A stretch of 64,000 nucleotides of DNA from NCBI GenBank assembly GCA_963662515.1, contig OY759675.1, positions 2,914,001-2,978,000 of the forward strand, read 5' to 3'. Below are positions 34,273 to 45,766 of this stretch, piece by piece (position 1 is the stretch's first letter; the number at the start of each line of letters is the position of its first letter). Origin of the DNA: JAFGDI01 sp963662515 (GTDB lineage: Bacteria; Planctomycetota; Phycisphaerae; Sedimentisphaerales; SM23-30). A program made the position numbers and the translations under genes. The notes beneath the pieces were generated by a model. The model saw only the letters and a program-made list of their open reading frames with translations. It was not told where the DNA came from and did not search any database.

Positions 34273-34860
34273 ATGAAAAACTGTCTATACAACTTTTCGA
34301 TCGTAAAAACACTGAGAAATGCCAGAGGCATGACATTAGAATTGCTTGCCAAAGAGACCGGTCTATCAATAAGAACAATATCAGATATAGAGCTCAATAA
34401 AGCAGTACCCTCGGTTTCATCTCTCCTGGCACTGGCCAAAAGTTTTAATGTTTCAGCTACAGAGCTATTTGAGCTGTCACAAAAAACCGTTCCTCAGATG
34501 CTAAACACCGGGACAGTAGAAACACCAGGATCCCCCGGCATGAGTGGAAATCTGATCGAGCTTAAAGATATCTCGGCCATTCATCATCATTTCAAAGAAG
34601 AAACCACTGTGACACTTAAGAGGAAAGATGTACTTAACAATCCATCTAATGAAACAATATATATTTTCACCGGCCAGGCGGTAGTAACAATAGAAGGTAC
34701 GAGTTATACCGTAAATGCAAAAGAGAGCCTCTGCTTTGCGGGCAACCTGCCCCACACGATAAAATATAGTGCCGGTACAGAAGTAATCGTACTATATACC
34801 CAGCGAGACAATCAAATCGCCAAAGAGCTGGCCGACTCTCACCAATATTTTTCCTATTAA
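34273..34860 (+). CDS. XRE-family regulator with C-terminal cupin, copy 2
   Basis: This 195-residue protein is a paralogue of the preceding regulator. The helix-turn-helix is at about residues 10-65 (VKTLRNARGMTLELLAKETG, SIRTISDIELNKAVPSVSS). The cupin is at about 110-180 (ETIYIFTGQAVVTIEGTSY, NAKESLCFAGNLPHTI). The DNA-recognition helix SIRTISDIELNK is identical in both copies, so they probably bind the same or similar operators. The cupin halves are much less alike and may sense different ligands. Both end with a similar NxIAxELA segment. A terminator lies about 105 bp downstream. Confidence 0.9.
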   Translation: MKNCLYNFSIVKTLRNARGMTLELLAKETGLSIRTISDIELNKAVPSVSSLLALAKSFNVSATELFELSQKTVPQMLNTGTVETPGSPGMSGNLIELKDISAIHHHFKEETTVTLKRKDVLNNPSNETIYIFTGQAVVTIEGTSYTVNAKESLCFAGNLPHTIKYSAGTEVIVLYTQRDNQIAKELADSHQYFSY

Positions 34861-34924
34861 ACAACCAGTAGCCCAAACCCGGCAGACAATAATCTTTTTA
34901 ACAAAATAACTACATGCTTGTTTT

Positions 34925-35003
34925 GGGCCCAACTGTACTGGGTCCGGATAATACCAGGAATTACAAAGATACTGTTTTTTTTCAAACAGTATCTTTTTTT
35001 TAT
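34925..35003 (+). terminator. Terminator region after XRE-cupin copy 2
   Basis: A small hairpin (GGGCCCA / TGGGTCC, 34925-34945) is followed by a 13-bp stem, AAAGATACTGTTT / AAACAGTATCTTT (34965-34996), and a run of T. The second is a typical intrinsic terminator. Confidence 0.8.
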
Positions 35004-35404
35004 AATCATAAGCATTACTTACCTGCTGAGCACCACCTCTGAGATAGTGAATATAGTCCGTACAGAAATACCTGTCAGAAAACATCACAAAGAAGGTAAA
35101 TAATCTGCCCCTTCCTAATATTGTTTAGTTGGTTATTATATACCAGAGTACACTTTTAGCGGGTCACAGATTAGAGATAAAATAGAAAATATGGGGCTGA
35201 AAAGCAGATTTTTGGCCAAAATAGGGGTATTTAAGGTTGACACCCGTAAGGTAAGGATTTATCATCTGGTTCCTCTTAAAATTTTATAAATTTTACAACA
35301 GTTAATTACCCGCTTAAATTAGCCGATAAACGGGTATCGTGAAATTTTGTTTTATTAAGTGTGCAGTGATATACTTAAGGCTAATACATTAAGGAGAGCT
35401 TGTT
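35004..35404. other. Upstream region of ppdK
   Basis: No gene is seen in about 400 bp. A TACCCG/CGGGTA inverted repeat at about 35306-35336 and the ppdK promoter at 35347-35375 are the only notable signals. Confidence 0.4.
35347..35375 (+). promoter_or_regulatory. Sigma70-like promoter of ppdK
   Basis: The -35 TTGTTT and -10 TATACT are separated by 17 bp. An AAGGAG ribosome site follows, 8 bp before the ATG. Confidence 0.6.
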
Positions 35405-38122
<2,718 letters not shown>

Positions 38123-38150
38123 TCACTTACTCATTGCTTAAATAACAATT

Positions 38151-38186
38151 AAAGGTCGTAACTCGCAAGGGTTACGACCTTTTTTA
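38151..38186 (+). terminator. Terminator after ppdK
   Basis: AAAGGTCGTAAC / GTTACGACCTTT is a perfect 12-bp stem with an 8-nt loop followed by T residues. Confidence 0.93.
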
Positions 38187-38299
38187 TTGTTCCATCTCAC
38201 TAAAACTCACCAGTTTCATCAAAGGCCAGAAGAGAAAAGTCAAACATATCATCATCGCCGTTAAAGATATCGATAGAATAAGTCTTTGTTTACTCTGTA

Positions 38300-38554
38300 C
38301 TAACATTGATCTGTTCGCCGAGCAGGATAACCACCGTCGTAAATATTGCCGGACACGATCAGTGAATAGCCAACAGCGGTCATAGAGTACAGATCAGTAC
38401 ATGGTGCCCCATCCAATTCCAGGACTGATAAATCAAGCAGCCCGGCAAACTGGTCTATATTACCAGAGGCGAAAGACAAAAAATGCCACAGCAGATATTG
38501 CCACCCAAAACATAAAGCCTGATTTCTGAAATAATAACAAAGCAGGTATGGTGA
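38300..38554 (-). pseudogene. Possible remnant of a secreted-protein gene
   Basis: The minus strand stays open for 84 codons between two TAG stops without an early ATG. The translation contains LSVLELDGAPCTDLYSM and IVSGNIYDGGYPARR, which look protein-like and recall Gly/Asp-rich secreted proteins. No start codon or ribosome site is evident, so it is at best a gene fragment. This is a weak call made on composition only. Confidence 0.25.
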
Positions 38555-38595
38555 CTATTTGTTAATATAGGCAATTTGCACAATTATAAGACCAA

Positions 38596-38640
38596 ATAAA
38601 CTTGAAAATTGGGATTGCCATTCCCAATTTTCAAGTTTAT
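38596..38640. promoter_or_regulatory. Perfect 19-bp palindrome abutting the DUF4143 gene
   Basis: The arms at 38596-38614 and 38622-38640 are exact reverse complements (outer part ATAAACTTGAAAATTGGGA) around a 7-nt loop. The right arm ends 9 bp before the ATG, in the place of a ribosome site. It is either an operator for autoregulation or an RNA hairpin that controls translation. Confidence 0.8.
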
Positions 38641-38649
38641 AATATATAT

Positions 38650-39789
38650 ATGCTTAGCAGACCAGAATATTTTAAGCGGATAGAGGATGCGATAAGGCGT
38701 TCGCCGGTGACGGCCCTGCTGGGGCCTCGTCAGTGTGGCAAAACGACGCTGGCACGCATGATCGGTAGTTCTTGCAAAAGTTTATATCTCGATGTGGAGA
38801 GCCAGGCGGATTATCGCAAGCTGGAGAATCCGGAGATGTTTTTCGCCACGCTTGATGGGCTGGTGATAATCGACGAGATACAGATCAGGCCTGAGCTGTT
38901 TGCGGCTTTGCGGGTGGTAGTTGACAAGCCCGGCAATAAGTGCCGGTTTCTGGTATTGGGCAGTGCCTCGCCTGATATTATCCGGAATGTATCCGAGACT
39001 CTTGCCGGGCGGGTTGAGTTTGTTGATATGGCTGGTTTTGATGTTCAGGAGATCGGATTTGATAATCTCAGGCAGTTATTCGTGCGGGGTGGCTTTCCCC
39101 GTTCCTATCTGGCCCAGAGCGATACTGACAGCATGGTCTGGCGTGAGGGTTTCATACGAACCTTTTTGCAGCGGGATATTCCGCAGTTAGGTATAAATAT
39201 CCCTGCTGAGGCTATGCGGCGGTTCTGGACCATGCTGGCCCATTATCACGGCCAGATATGGAACGCCAGTCGTCTGGGTGCGGCGATGGGTTTGAATAAT
39301 AAGACCGTAAGTGGCTACCTTGACATTCTGACCGAGACTTATATGATCCGCCAGCTTCAGCCGTGGTATGAGAATATAAGTAAACGGCAAGTAAAATCGC
39401 CCAAGATATATTTCCGTGATACCGGCCTGTTACACAGCCTGCTCAGCGTGCCGGACTATCAGGCATTACTGGGGCATCCGCAAGTCGGTGCCTGTTGGGA
39501 AGGTTTTGCCCTGGAGCAGATATTGAGAATATTAAAGATCGAGCAAGGCTATTTCTGGTCAACCTATCATGAGGCAGAGATAGACCTGTTCTTCATCCGA
39601 AATAGCAAAAGGATCGGCATCGAATTCAAGTTCAGCGAATCACCAACCAAAACCAGATCAACCGCCGTTGCCATGCAATCACTGGCCCTGGATAAATTGT
39701 TCATAGTATATCCGGGTGATGACTATTGGCCGGTAGCTGATAATATAGTGGTCAGCTCGCTTGATAGGCTTATTGCTGAATTGAGATGA
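38650..39789 (+). CDS. AAA ATPase with DUF4143 domain
   Basis: The protein is 379 residues from the ATG at 38650; an upstream TTG frame opens inside the palindrome and is not preferred. The P-loop ATPase domain has Walker A LLGPRQCGKTTLAR at about residues 19-32 and Walker B LDGLVIIDEIQ. It is followed by FLVLGSASPDIIRNVSETLAGR. The C-terminal DUF4143 part contains FRDTGLLHSLLS and ends with a nuclease-like stretch (GIEFKFSESP). This family is widespread, horizontally mobile and of unknown function, with suggested roles in toxin-antitoxin-like or defence behaviour. No ribosome site is visible; the palindrome occupies its place. The gene stands alone between ppdK and a convergent gene. Confidence 0.88.
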   Translation: MLSRPEYFKRIEDAIRRSPVTALLGPRQCGKTTLARMIGSSCKSLYLDVESQADYRKLENPEMFFATLDGLVIIDEIQIRPELFAALRVVVDKPGNKCRFLVLGSASPDIIRNVSETLAGRVEFVDMAGFDVQEIGFDNLRQLFVRGGFPRSYLAQSDTDSMVWREGFIRTFLQRDIPQLGINIPAEAMRRFWTMLAHYHGQIWNASRLGAAMGLNNKTVSGYLDILTETYMIRQLQPWYENISKRQVKSPKIYFRDTGLLHSLLSVPDYQALLGHPQVGACWEGFALEQILRILKIEQGYFWSTYHEAEIDLFFIRNSKRIGIEFKFSESPTKTRSTAVAMQSLALDKLFIVYPGDDYWPVADNIVVSSLDRLIAELR

Positions 39790-39808
39790 TTCGTTCTGTT
39801 ATCACAAA

Positions 39809-41371
39809 CTAATCACTAACCGAGGTCAGGTTAACGCTTTTCTCGATCTGGTCGTTGGGGCAAATGCGCGGTTTTTTGCCGCTGGTTACGGTTAAGCCCT
39901 GCACGCTCAATTTCTGGCATCTTTCGTAGGGGAAGGGGCGATTTACATCTTTGCTGGCTTTGCTTCCGTCGGGATCGCTAAAGAAAAACAGCTCGTTATA
40001 TTTCTTTGATTGCTTTGAGTCGTCCACCAAAAGGCCATCAATGGTAACCTGCCGAGGCATAAAGCAGGTATAGCCAAAATCATGCATACCGTCGTTGCTT
40101 GTGTTCAGCAAAAATAGCCTGTTACTGCCGGTGTCGTTGGGGATCCAGCGAGAATTCCTAATGACGACATCGCCATCCCAGGTACTGCCGTAATCTGCGC
40201 GGAAATTGATCAGTGACCCACCGTGCAGCGTCGAATTTTCAACCAGCAAGTGGCCGCGACCTATAGCGTTCAGGCCCATATAGCCCAGCGTGCAGCCGCG
40301 AATGACATAACTGCCCGATACACCCATATGCGTATCCATCCGGGAAAGTATGCAGTCTTCGAGAAGGATATTCTTACAGAAATTCGTACCGATCACACCC
40401 CACCGGCTGCGGTCATTGATATTTTCCATGCGACAGCCGATCATGCTGAAATTCACCACACTGTTGGCACTGTAATCATACGAGCCCATACTTACCGGCT
40501 CACCCGCAGAACCGATGGTTTTATATACCTTGTGCCCCGTGGCAAAACAGTTTCGCAATGTGACATTGGCACACTGATCGATGTAAATAAAGCCGGAATA
40601 AGGATGGCCAACCTCGGTTTCCCCGGTAATATAATGCGTTAAACCTGCGATCTCGGTATTGGAACGGGTTACCTTTATATTCCTGGCCCAGTAATTATAC
40701 CCGACCTCCTGCTTCATGCGGTTGGCAGTAGTAGTAAAAACACCACCACGCACGACAAGCGGCTTTGCCTCTATAGGCCTGGCCGCCACCCGGTCAATAG
40801 TCTCGTAATCCCAGTCAATATCTCCTTCTATAGTGCCATGCTTACGCAGAATGAAGCAATCACGCTGGCTTGTGCCCGAATTCTTATTAAGACCGCGCCG
40901 AATATAGCGTTTGACCTTATCGTTTGTCACCTGCACATAACAGTCTTGCTCAGGCGTCACATCCAATTGCTTCTGGTCGCGTTTGAGCCGGTCGATTTTG
41001 ATCTTTTCTGGGGCGAGCAGAGAACGAATTTCAAACAGTGATCTTTTATGGTCCTCAACCTCTGTATCATCAATAGTGAAACGCGAGGTACTCCAATCGG
41101 TATCGGTAGCAATGATCACGGTAAGTGCCTTCTTGCCCAGATGATAGGTCGCATCCGGATTCGACTTCACAGGCAATCCCTGCGTGTTGGCATGTTCATG
41201 TGCCTTGCAAATTGCTGGTAAATCATCATGAACACCATCACCCACAGCGCCAAAAGCCTCGTATGAAACTACTGCTATCTCCTCCTGAGCTTTTGCCTGG
41301 CCAGCCAGCATTACCAGCAGAAAGACAGCTATAACAGAAAGAGTCGAAAGTATAAATTTTGTATAAAACAT
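39809..41371 (-). CDS. Secreted right-handed beta-helix protein, pectate-lyase-3-like
   Basis: The frame opens at 41473, but the ATG at 41371 follows GAGAGGACT and starts a clear signal peptide (FILSTLSVIAVFLLVMLAG), giving 520 residues. The mature N-terminus has VVSYEAFGAVGDGVHDD, the standard opening of pectate-lyase-superfamily / GH28-like beta-helix proteins. Repeated helix rungs follow (VIRGCTLGYMGLNAIGRGHL, VRGGVFTTTANR). Members depolymerise or bind polysaccharides outside the cell. Catalytic residues cannot be assigned. The gene is convergent with the DUF4143 gene. It is separated from patB upstream by 56 bp that include a hairpin element. Confidence 0.78.
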   Translation of the reverse strand: MFYTKFILSTLSVIAVFLLVMLAGQAKAQEEIAVVSYEAFGAVGDGVHDDLPAICKAHEHANTQGLPVKSNPDATYHLGKKALTVIIATDTDWSTSRFTIDDTEVEDHKRSLFEIRSLLAPEKIKIDRLKRDQKQLDVTPEQDCYVQVTNDKVKRYIRRGLNKNSGTSQRDCFILRKHGTIEGDIDWDYETIDRVAARPIEAKPLVVRGGVFTTTANRMKQEVGYNYWARNIKVTRSNTEIAGLTHYITGETEVGHPYSGFIYIDQCANVTLRNCFATGHKVYKTIGSAGEPVSMGSYDYSANSVVNFSMIGCRMENINDRSRWGVIGTNFCKNILLEDCILSRMDTHMGVSGSYVIRGCTLGYMGLNAIGRGHLLVENSTLHGGSLINFRADYGSTWDGDVVIRNSRWIPNDTGSNRLFLLNTSNDGMHDFGYTCFMPRQVTIDGLLVDDSKQSKKYNELFFFSDPDGSKASKDVNRPFPYERCQKLSVQGLTVTSGKKPRICPNDQIEKSVNLTSVSD

Positions 41372-41408
41372 ATAGTCCTCTCTTTTTCGACTGTGTCGAA
41401 ACTCTGGT

Positions 41409-41431
41409 GACAGGCAGGATGCCTGTCCTAC
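41409..41431. repeat. Hairpin element with CTAC tail, copy 3
   Basis: The stem is GACAGGC / GCCTGTC with loop AGGAT, and the tail is CTAC. The tail supplies the TAG stop codon of patB at 41428-41430, exactly as copy 1 does for the NERD gene. Confidence 0.65.
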
Positions 41432-42552
41432 TTCATCCTGTTCAATGCCTCGGCCAGTACGCTTCTGGGGCAACCGAAGTTTAATCTGATGTAGTTTGGT
41501 GCGTCAAAAGCGGCTCCGGTACTGACACCGACCCCCCTTTTTTCAAAATATAGCGTCGGAGTCTCTCCTCCCCCTAACTCCAGTTCACTACAGTCGATCC
41601 AGTGTAAATAGGTAGCTTCCGGGTTGGTTGGCTTTAATTTTGTGCCGGCCAGTTGGCTGTTCACAAAATCGCGGTTGGCGGTCAGGTATTGCAATAGCTC
41701 CTTACGCCAGGGCTCGCCGTATTTGAAAGCGGCATAAGCACCCTCGTAACCAAAGATATTGGGATGACTTGACACTTTATGCACAATATCCTTGATCTTA
41801 GCCCGCATTTCCGGGTTGGCTATTATCGCAAAGCCGCAGCCCAGCCCGGCAATATTGAAGGTCTTGGATGGTGCCATAAGGGTAACGGTATTATTGAGCG
41901 TCTCTTTATCAAGCATAGCCACAGGAATATGCTTATTATCATCGAGAAGTAACTCGCAATGGATCTCATCGCTGATTATCGGCAGCTTGTGGCGGTTACA
42001 TATCTCGGCGAGCTTTTCCAGTTCAGCCCGGGTATGCACACGCCCACTGGGGTTATGCGGATTACTGAGCATGAGCAGGCCCGACTGCGGATTGAGCGAA
42101 CGCTCGAAGCCATCAAAATCGATGGTATAGTATTCATTATCATTGAGCATGGGTATCTTCACCCGCTCCAGATAGTTCGTTGCCGGGATCTCTAAAAATG
42201 GCGGGTAGATCGGGGTAAAGATCGATACCTCTTTGCCCGGCTTACATAAGGCCCGGCATATACAATTGAGGGCCGATACAAGCCCGGCAGTAAAGACGAT
42301 CCAGTCCGGCTCGATTGGCCAGTTATACAACATAGCCATGCGATCAACCAGCAGGTCCTTGAGCTGCTGGCGGGCGGTAGTATAGCCAAAAACCCCATGC
42401 CGGGCACGAGCCTCCAAAGCCGCTATCACCTCCGGCGGCGAAACAAAATCCATATCAGCTACCCACATGGGCAGAACATCCCGACCGGCATAAAGATCAT
42501 GCTTAAGCGAGCCGGTATTACTACGATCAATTATCTGATCAAAATTGTACAA
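41428..42552 (-). CDS. patB: PatB/MalY-type aminotransferase (C-S lyase)
   Basis: This 374-residue fold-type I pyridoxal-phosphate enzyme belongs to the MalY/PatB group. Members cleave cystathionine and other cysteine conjugates to thiol, pyruvate and ammonia, or act as aminotransferases. Marks seen are LPMWVADMDF at the N-terminus, LLMLSNPHNPSGRVH, IISDEIHCELL, and the PLP Lys near residue 230 in APSKTFNIAGLG. The C-terminal YIRLNFGCPRS is typical. It is 27 bp downstream of the PhzF-like gene and probably in one operon with the peptidase genes above it. The TAG stop lies within a dispersed hairpin element, and the usual end of the protein seems intact. Confidence 0.9.
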   Translation of the reverse strand: MYNFDQIIDRSNTGSLKHDLYAGRDVLPMWVADMDFVSPPEVIAALEARARHGVFGYTTARQQLKDLLVDRMAMLYNWPIEPDWIVFTAGLVSALNCICRALCKPGKEVSIFTPIYPPFLEIPATNYLERVKIPMLNDNEYYTIDFDGFERSLNPQSGLLMLSNPHNPSGRVHTRAELEKLAEICNRHKLPIISDEIHCELLLDDNKHIPVAMLDKETLNNTVTLMAPSKTFNIAGLGCGFAIIANPEMRAKIKDIVHKVSSHPNIFGYEGAYAAFKYGEPWRKELLQYLTANRDFVNSQLAGTKLKPTNPEATYLHWIDCSELELGGGETPTLYFEKRGVGVSTGAAFDAPNYIRLNFGCPRSVLAEALNRMK

Positions 42553-42579
42553 TTATCAATTCTCCTCTGTTATCTCTGG

Positions 42580-43344
42580 TTAATTTTGCGTTACTAAGCC
42601 AGCGAGCAGAACCCGGTCGTCCTTGAGTTGGCAGAATAATTCGCCGCCACGACTTGAAAGCTGGCGAGCCAGTAGATTATTTTTGCCGGTTATCTGCTGC
42701 CAGTAAGGGGTGAGCTGACAATGAGCAGAGCCAGTAACATAGTCTTCGTCAATACCAGCTTTAGGCAGGAAAAATCGGCTGACAAAGTCGCAATCTATGC
42801 CGGGCGAAGTTATTATCAGGCCGCGACGATCAAGTTGGCGTAATAGTGTCATGTCCGGCTGAACTGCCAATATCTGCTTCTGGTCTGAGTACACAGCCAT
42901 ATAATCAACACCACCCCAGACTGCTAGCGGTTTTATATTGAGAGCCTCAGACAAAAGTTCTGGAGCGGTTATCAGCTCGCCTGGCCGACTGGGAAAGTCG
43001 AGAATTATCTGGCCATTACTACGGTTATGTGAAACTGCCAGCTGGCCGACCCCAGAATGCAATCGGATCGATTCGCCCGGCTCATTGAGAACATTGAATA
43101 GGACATGACCAGCAGCTAATGTTGCATGTCCGCAGAGGTCGATTTCGCAGGTATTAGTGAACCAGCGAATATACCAGATATCATTATGCCGGGCCAGAAA
43201 CGCTGTTTCCGGCGTGCCGTTTGTTGCCGCAGAATGGAGTAGCTCTTGATCGGAAGGCCAAAAGTCAACAATAGAAACCCCGGCAGGATTACCCAGAGCC
43301 TTATTACCGACAAACGAATTTAGTCTGTATGTGTAGATATTCAT
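42580..43344 (-). CDS. PhzF-family isomerase/epimerase
   Basis: This 254-residue protein is of the PhzF family with the two-lobe diaminopimelate-epimerase-like fold. The opening NIYTYRLNSFVGNKALGNPAGV, the catalytic-site region PETAFL, and CGHATLAAGHVLF are conserved. The second lobe has DYVTGSAHCQLTPYW. The family's general acid/base Glu corresponds to the Glu in GTPETAF. Beyond phenazine synthesis most members have unknown substrates. There are no other phenazine genes here. It sits between an Ntn-hydrolase-like gene and patB, so a role in amino-acid or peptide conversion is more likely. Confidence 0.88.
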   Translation of the reverse strand: MNIYTYRLNSFVGNKALGNPAGVSIVDFWPSDQELLHSAATNGTPETAFLARHNDIWYIRWFTNTCEIDLCGHATLAAGHVLFNVLNEPGESIRLHSGVGQLAVSHNRSNGQIILDFPSRPGELITAPELLSEALNIKPLAVWGGVDYMAVYSDQKQILAVQPDMTLLRQLDRRGLIITSPGIDCDFVSRFFLPKAGIDEDYVTGSAHCQLTPYWQQITGKNNLLARQLSSRGGELFCQLKDDRVLLAGLVTQN

Positions 43345-43475
43345 AATATTCCTGATTGTATTATTACTTCTTAAGCGTGAGGGAAATATTGTGACTCATT
43401 TTAGCGTGAAAGGCTTGAATCCGGCAAGTAAAATCGGCAATTATTATTGTGGTCATATGTGCGGCAAACCCTTGA

Positions 43476-44180
43476 TTATATTGCTCGCCAGTTATCAGGA
43501 TTATCGCTATAGGACACTTTTCCTTCGATTATATCAAATATAATCGAAGAAACCGTCACTAATCCGCCTGTTGGTTCAGTCAGCCACAAACCGCCAGCCG
43601 CAGAATTGGTTACAGAGGTCAATACCTGTTGCAAGCCCGAAACAGTGGTACTTGCGGACAAATTGGCCTTAGCCCAGGTCAGGCGTGCGAAACTGTCGCA
43701 GGAGCCTGTGCCGGGCGCGATTTTATTATCGCCGGGATATGCGGAGAAATGATTGGTATGTATCTCGCTCATCTGGCATTGCCGGATCTCGACTTTGGCA
43801 CCGGCCAGCAGCACGAAAAACACTTTGCCCGGCTCAAACAGCACCAGATTGAACCCCTGCCAGCATTTGCCTCGCCGCAAATATTCCAGCCAGTCATCGA
43901 TATTCGAGCGATCTGCCAGCGTATCAGAGAGGAATTTAGACGGGGTTTTCAGCTCGGTTTCTTTGGGCAGTAACCACTCATTGGGCCAGAGCCGACGACC
44001 TACAGCGGCAGTGACAAATCCGCAGCCGTGACCATTCATTCCCGCGGCGTAATAGTTCTCACCCACCGTACGCACCGTCACCAGCTTATCATTAACAATA
44101 AGCTCCTGCGCCACGATCTCCTGCTTATCTCGGTTCTTAAAAACCAGCCCGCTCTTGGCCAAATATCCTATTGTACACAT
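43476..44180 (-). CDS. Ntn-hydrolase-like protein, C45/NRDE type
   Basis: This 234-residue protein starts MCTIGYLA. Removal of Met would expose an N-terminal Cys, the nucleophile of Cys-type Ntn hydrolases. KNRDK near residue 16 recalls the NRDE (TANGO2) family, and GVS-type loops such as AAGMNGHGCGFVTAA and GTGSCDSFARLTWAK fit peptidase C45 / acyltransferase-like enzymes. It is 13 bp downstream of the M24 peptidase gene, which implies co-transcription. Action on an amide or peptide bond is inferred; the exact family between NRDE and C45 remains open. Confidence 0.6.
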   Translation of the reverse strand: MCTIGYLAKSGLVFKNRDKQEIVAQELIVNDKLVTVRTVGENYYAAGMNGHGCGFVTAAVGRRLWPNEWLLPKETELKTPSKFLSDTLADRSNIDDWLEYLRRGKCWQGFNLVLFEPGKVFFVLLAGAKVEIRQCQMSEIHTNHFSAYPGDNKIAPGTGSCDSFARLTWAKANLSASTTVSGLQQVLTSVTNSAAGGLWLTEPTGGLVTVSSIIFDIIEGKVSYSDNPDNWRAI

Positions 44181-44193
44181 AAATATTTCCAGC

Positions 44194-45579
44194 TTATTTC
44201 CCGCAGGCCTGTTCTACTTCCGCAACGGTCTTGGGAACTGGCAGACCTAGTATTCTTGAGCCGTCCTGAGTAACTAAGACATCGTCTTCGATGCGGATAC
44301 CGCCGAAATCGCGGTATTTTTCGACCTCGTGATAGTTTATGAACTCGGCAAAGCGACCTTCAGCCTGCCACATGTCTATCAGTTGCGGAATGAAGTATAT
44401 ACCCGGCTCAACGGTAATGACATTGCCCGCCTCCAGCTCTTTGGCCAGCCGCAGCGATTTCAGGCCGAACTGACTGCTACGCTGCATATTGCCGTAGCCG
44501 ACGAACTGTTCGCCCAAGGCTTCCATGTCATGCACATCCAGACCCATCATATGCCCCAGTCCGCACTGGAAGAACAGAGCATGAGCACCGGCGGCAACCG
44601 CCTCTTTAATATCGCCTTTCATCAGACCCAGCCGCTGTAGTCCGGCGGTGAGTTTTTCACAGGCGAAAAGGTGGATATCGCGGAATGGTATGCCGGGCGT
44701 TATCCGGTCTATAGCGGCAACCTGAGCCTGAAGGACGATATTGTATATTTCCTTCTGACGGGTGGAGAATCGCCCGGCAACTGGTATGGTTCGGGTAAGG
44801 TCACCGGCATAATGCTCCGGCGACTCCGCCCCGCAATCGCAGACGGCGATCTGGCCGTTTTCCATTATATTGCGATAATATGGGTTATGCAAGGTCTCGC
44901 CATGCACACTGAATATCGGCGGGAAGGACAGTCCGCAGTCTTTAGCCGCCGCCACCACCATAAGCTCGGCAACGACCTGGGCTTCAACCCGGCCCGGCGT
45001 TATTGCCTCCATCGCCGCAAGCTGCATCTTGCCGGTTAAGTCAACCGCCAGCTCGATCTGCTGGATTTCCTGGTCTGTCTTAATACTCCGCTGGGCAGCT
45101 ACCGTCTTTATAAACGACGGCGAAACAAAGGCTTTCATCTCGCCCACGGTAACATTAAGCCAGTTACTCGCCTGGACTAACTGTTCGGCCCGATAGAACG
45201 GCAGAAAATGGATTATTCGACCGCCGGCTTGTGCCTTTTGCAGATAATCAGCTATCTCAGAAGCCGCCCGACAATCGCTCACCCCGCATCCAGATGCCTG
45301 CTCAGCCCGGCCCGGCAGCGGACCGGACCAGACCTTGCCATCTATGGTCTGCTCATCGGCAAAGAGTATCTCGCGGCCATTGTCAATATCGATCACCGCC
45401 GCCAGATCAGGTACATCCAGCCCGAAATAATACAGAAAACTACTATCCTGCCGGAACGGGTAGCAATTGGCCTTGTAATTCATCGCACTGAGTGAATTGC
45501 CGGGAAAAACCAGTACCCCCGAACCAATAGCCGCCCTTAGAGCATTTCGCCTGTCAATATAAGTTGTTTTATCGAACAT
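44194..45579 (-). CDS. Xaa-Pro aminopeptidase, M24B family
   Basis: This 461-residue metallopeptidase releases N-terminal residues before proline. A creatinase-like N-terminal domain (residues about 5-150, NALRAAIGSGVLVFPGNSL) precedes the pita-bread domain. The metal-site segments are visible: AVCDCGAESPEHYAGDLTRT with the two Asp ligands, GLGHMMGLDVHD with the His, TVEPGIYF with a Glu, and GGIRIEDDVLV with the last Glu. Length fits the PepP group. The start has GAGGTGA at good spacing. It leads a minus-strand operon with the Ntn-hydrolase-like gene and perhaps PhzF-like and patB. It is divergent from an orphan gene. Confidence 0.92.
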   Translation of the reverse strand: MFDKTTYIDRRNALRAAIGSGVLVFPGNSLSAMNYKANCYPFRQDSSFLYYFGLDVPDLAAVIDIDNGREILFADEQTIDGKVWSGPLPGRAEQASGCGVSDCRAASEIADYLQKAQAGGRIIHFLPFYRAEQLVQASNWLNVTVGEMKAFVSPSFIKTVAAQRSIKTDQEIQQIELAVDLTGKMQLAAMEAITPGRVEAQVVAELMVVAAAKDCGLSFPPIFSVHGETLHNPYYRNIMENGQIAVCDCGAESPEHYAGDLTRTIPVAGRFSTRQKEIYNIVLQAQVAAIDRITPGIPFRDIHLFACEKLTAGLQRLGLMKGDIKEAVAAGAHALFFQCGLGHMMGLDVHDMEALGEQFVGYGNMQRSSQFGLKSLRLAKELEAGNVITVEPGIYFIPQLIDMWQAEGRFAEFINYHEVEKYRDFGGIRIEDDVLVTQDGSRILGLPVPKTVAEVEQACGK

Positions 45580-45766
45580 AGTTAATCACCTCGCTTGATT
45601 AATGATAAACTAACGCTTTAGGCAGGTCAAGATAGAAACATTTAAGTCTCACTTTATACAAATTATTGTATTTTCTGCTAGAATTCACTGGAATATATGT
45701 TATCACATGGATAAAGTAAATATGTTTGATCGAGTCATAGATGGTTTCTTTCGAGGTTGGTAGCAT

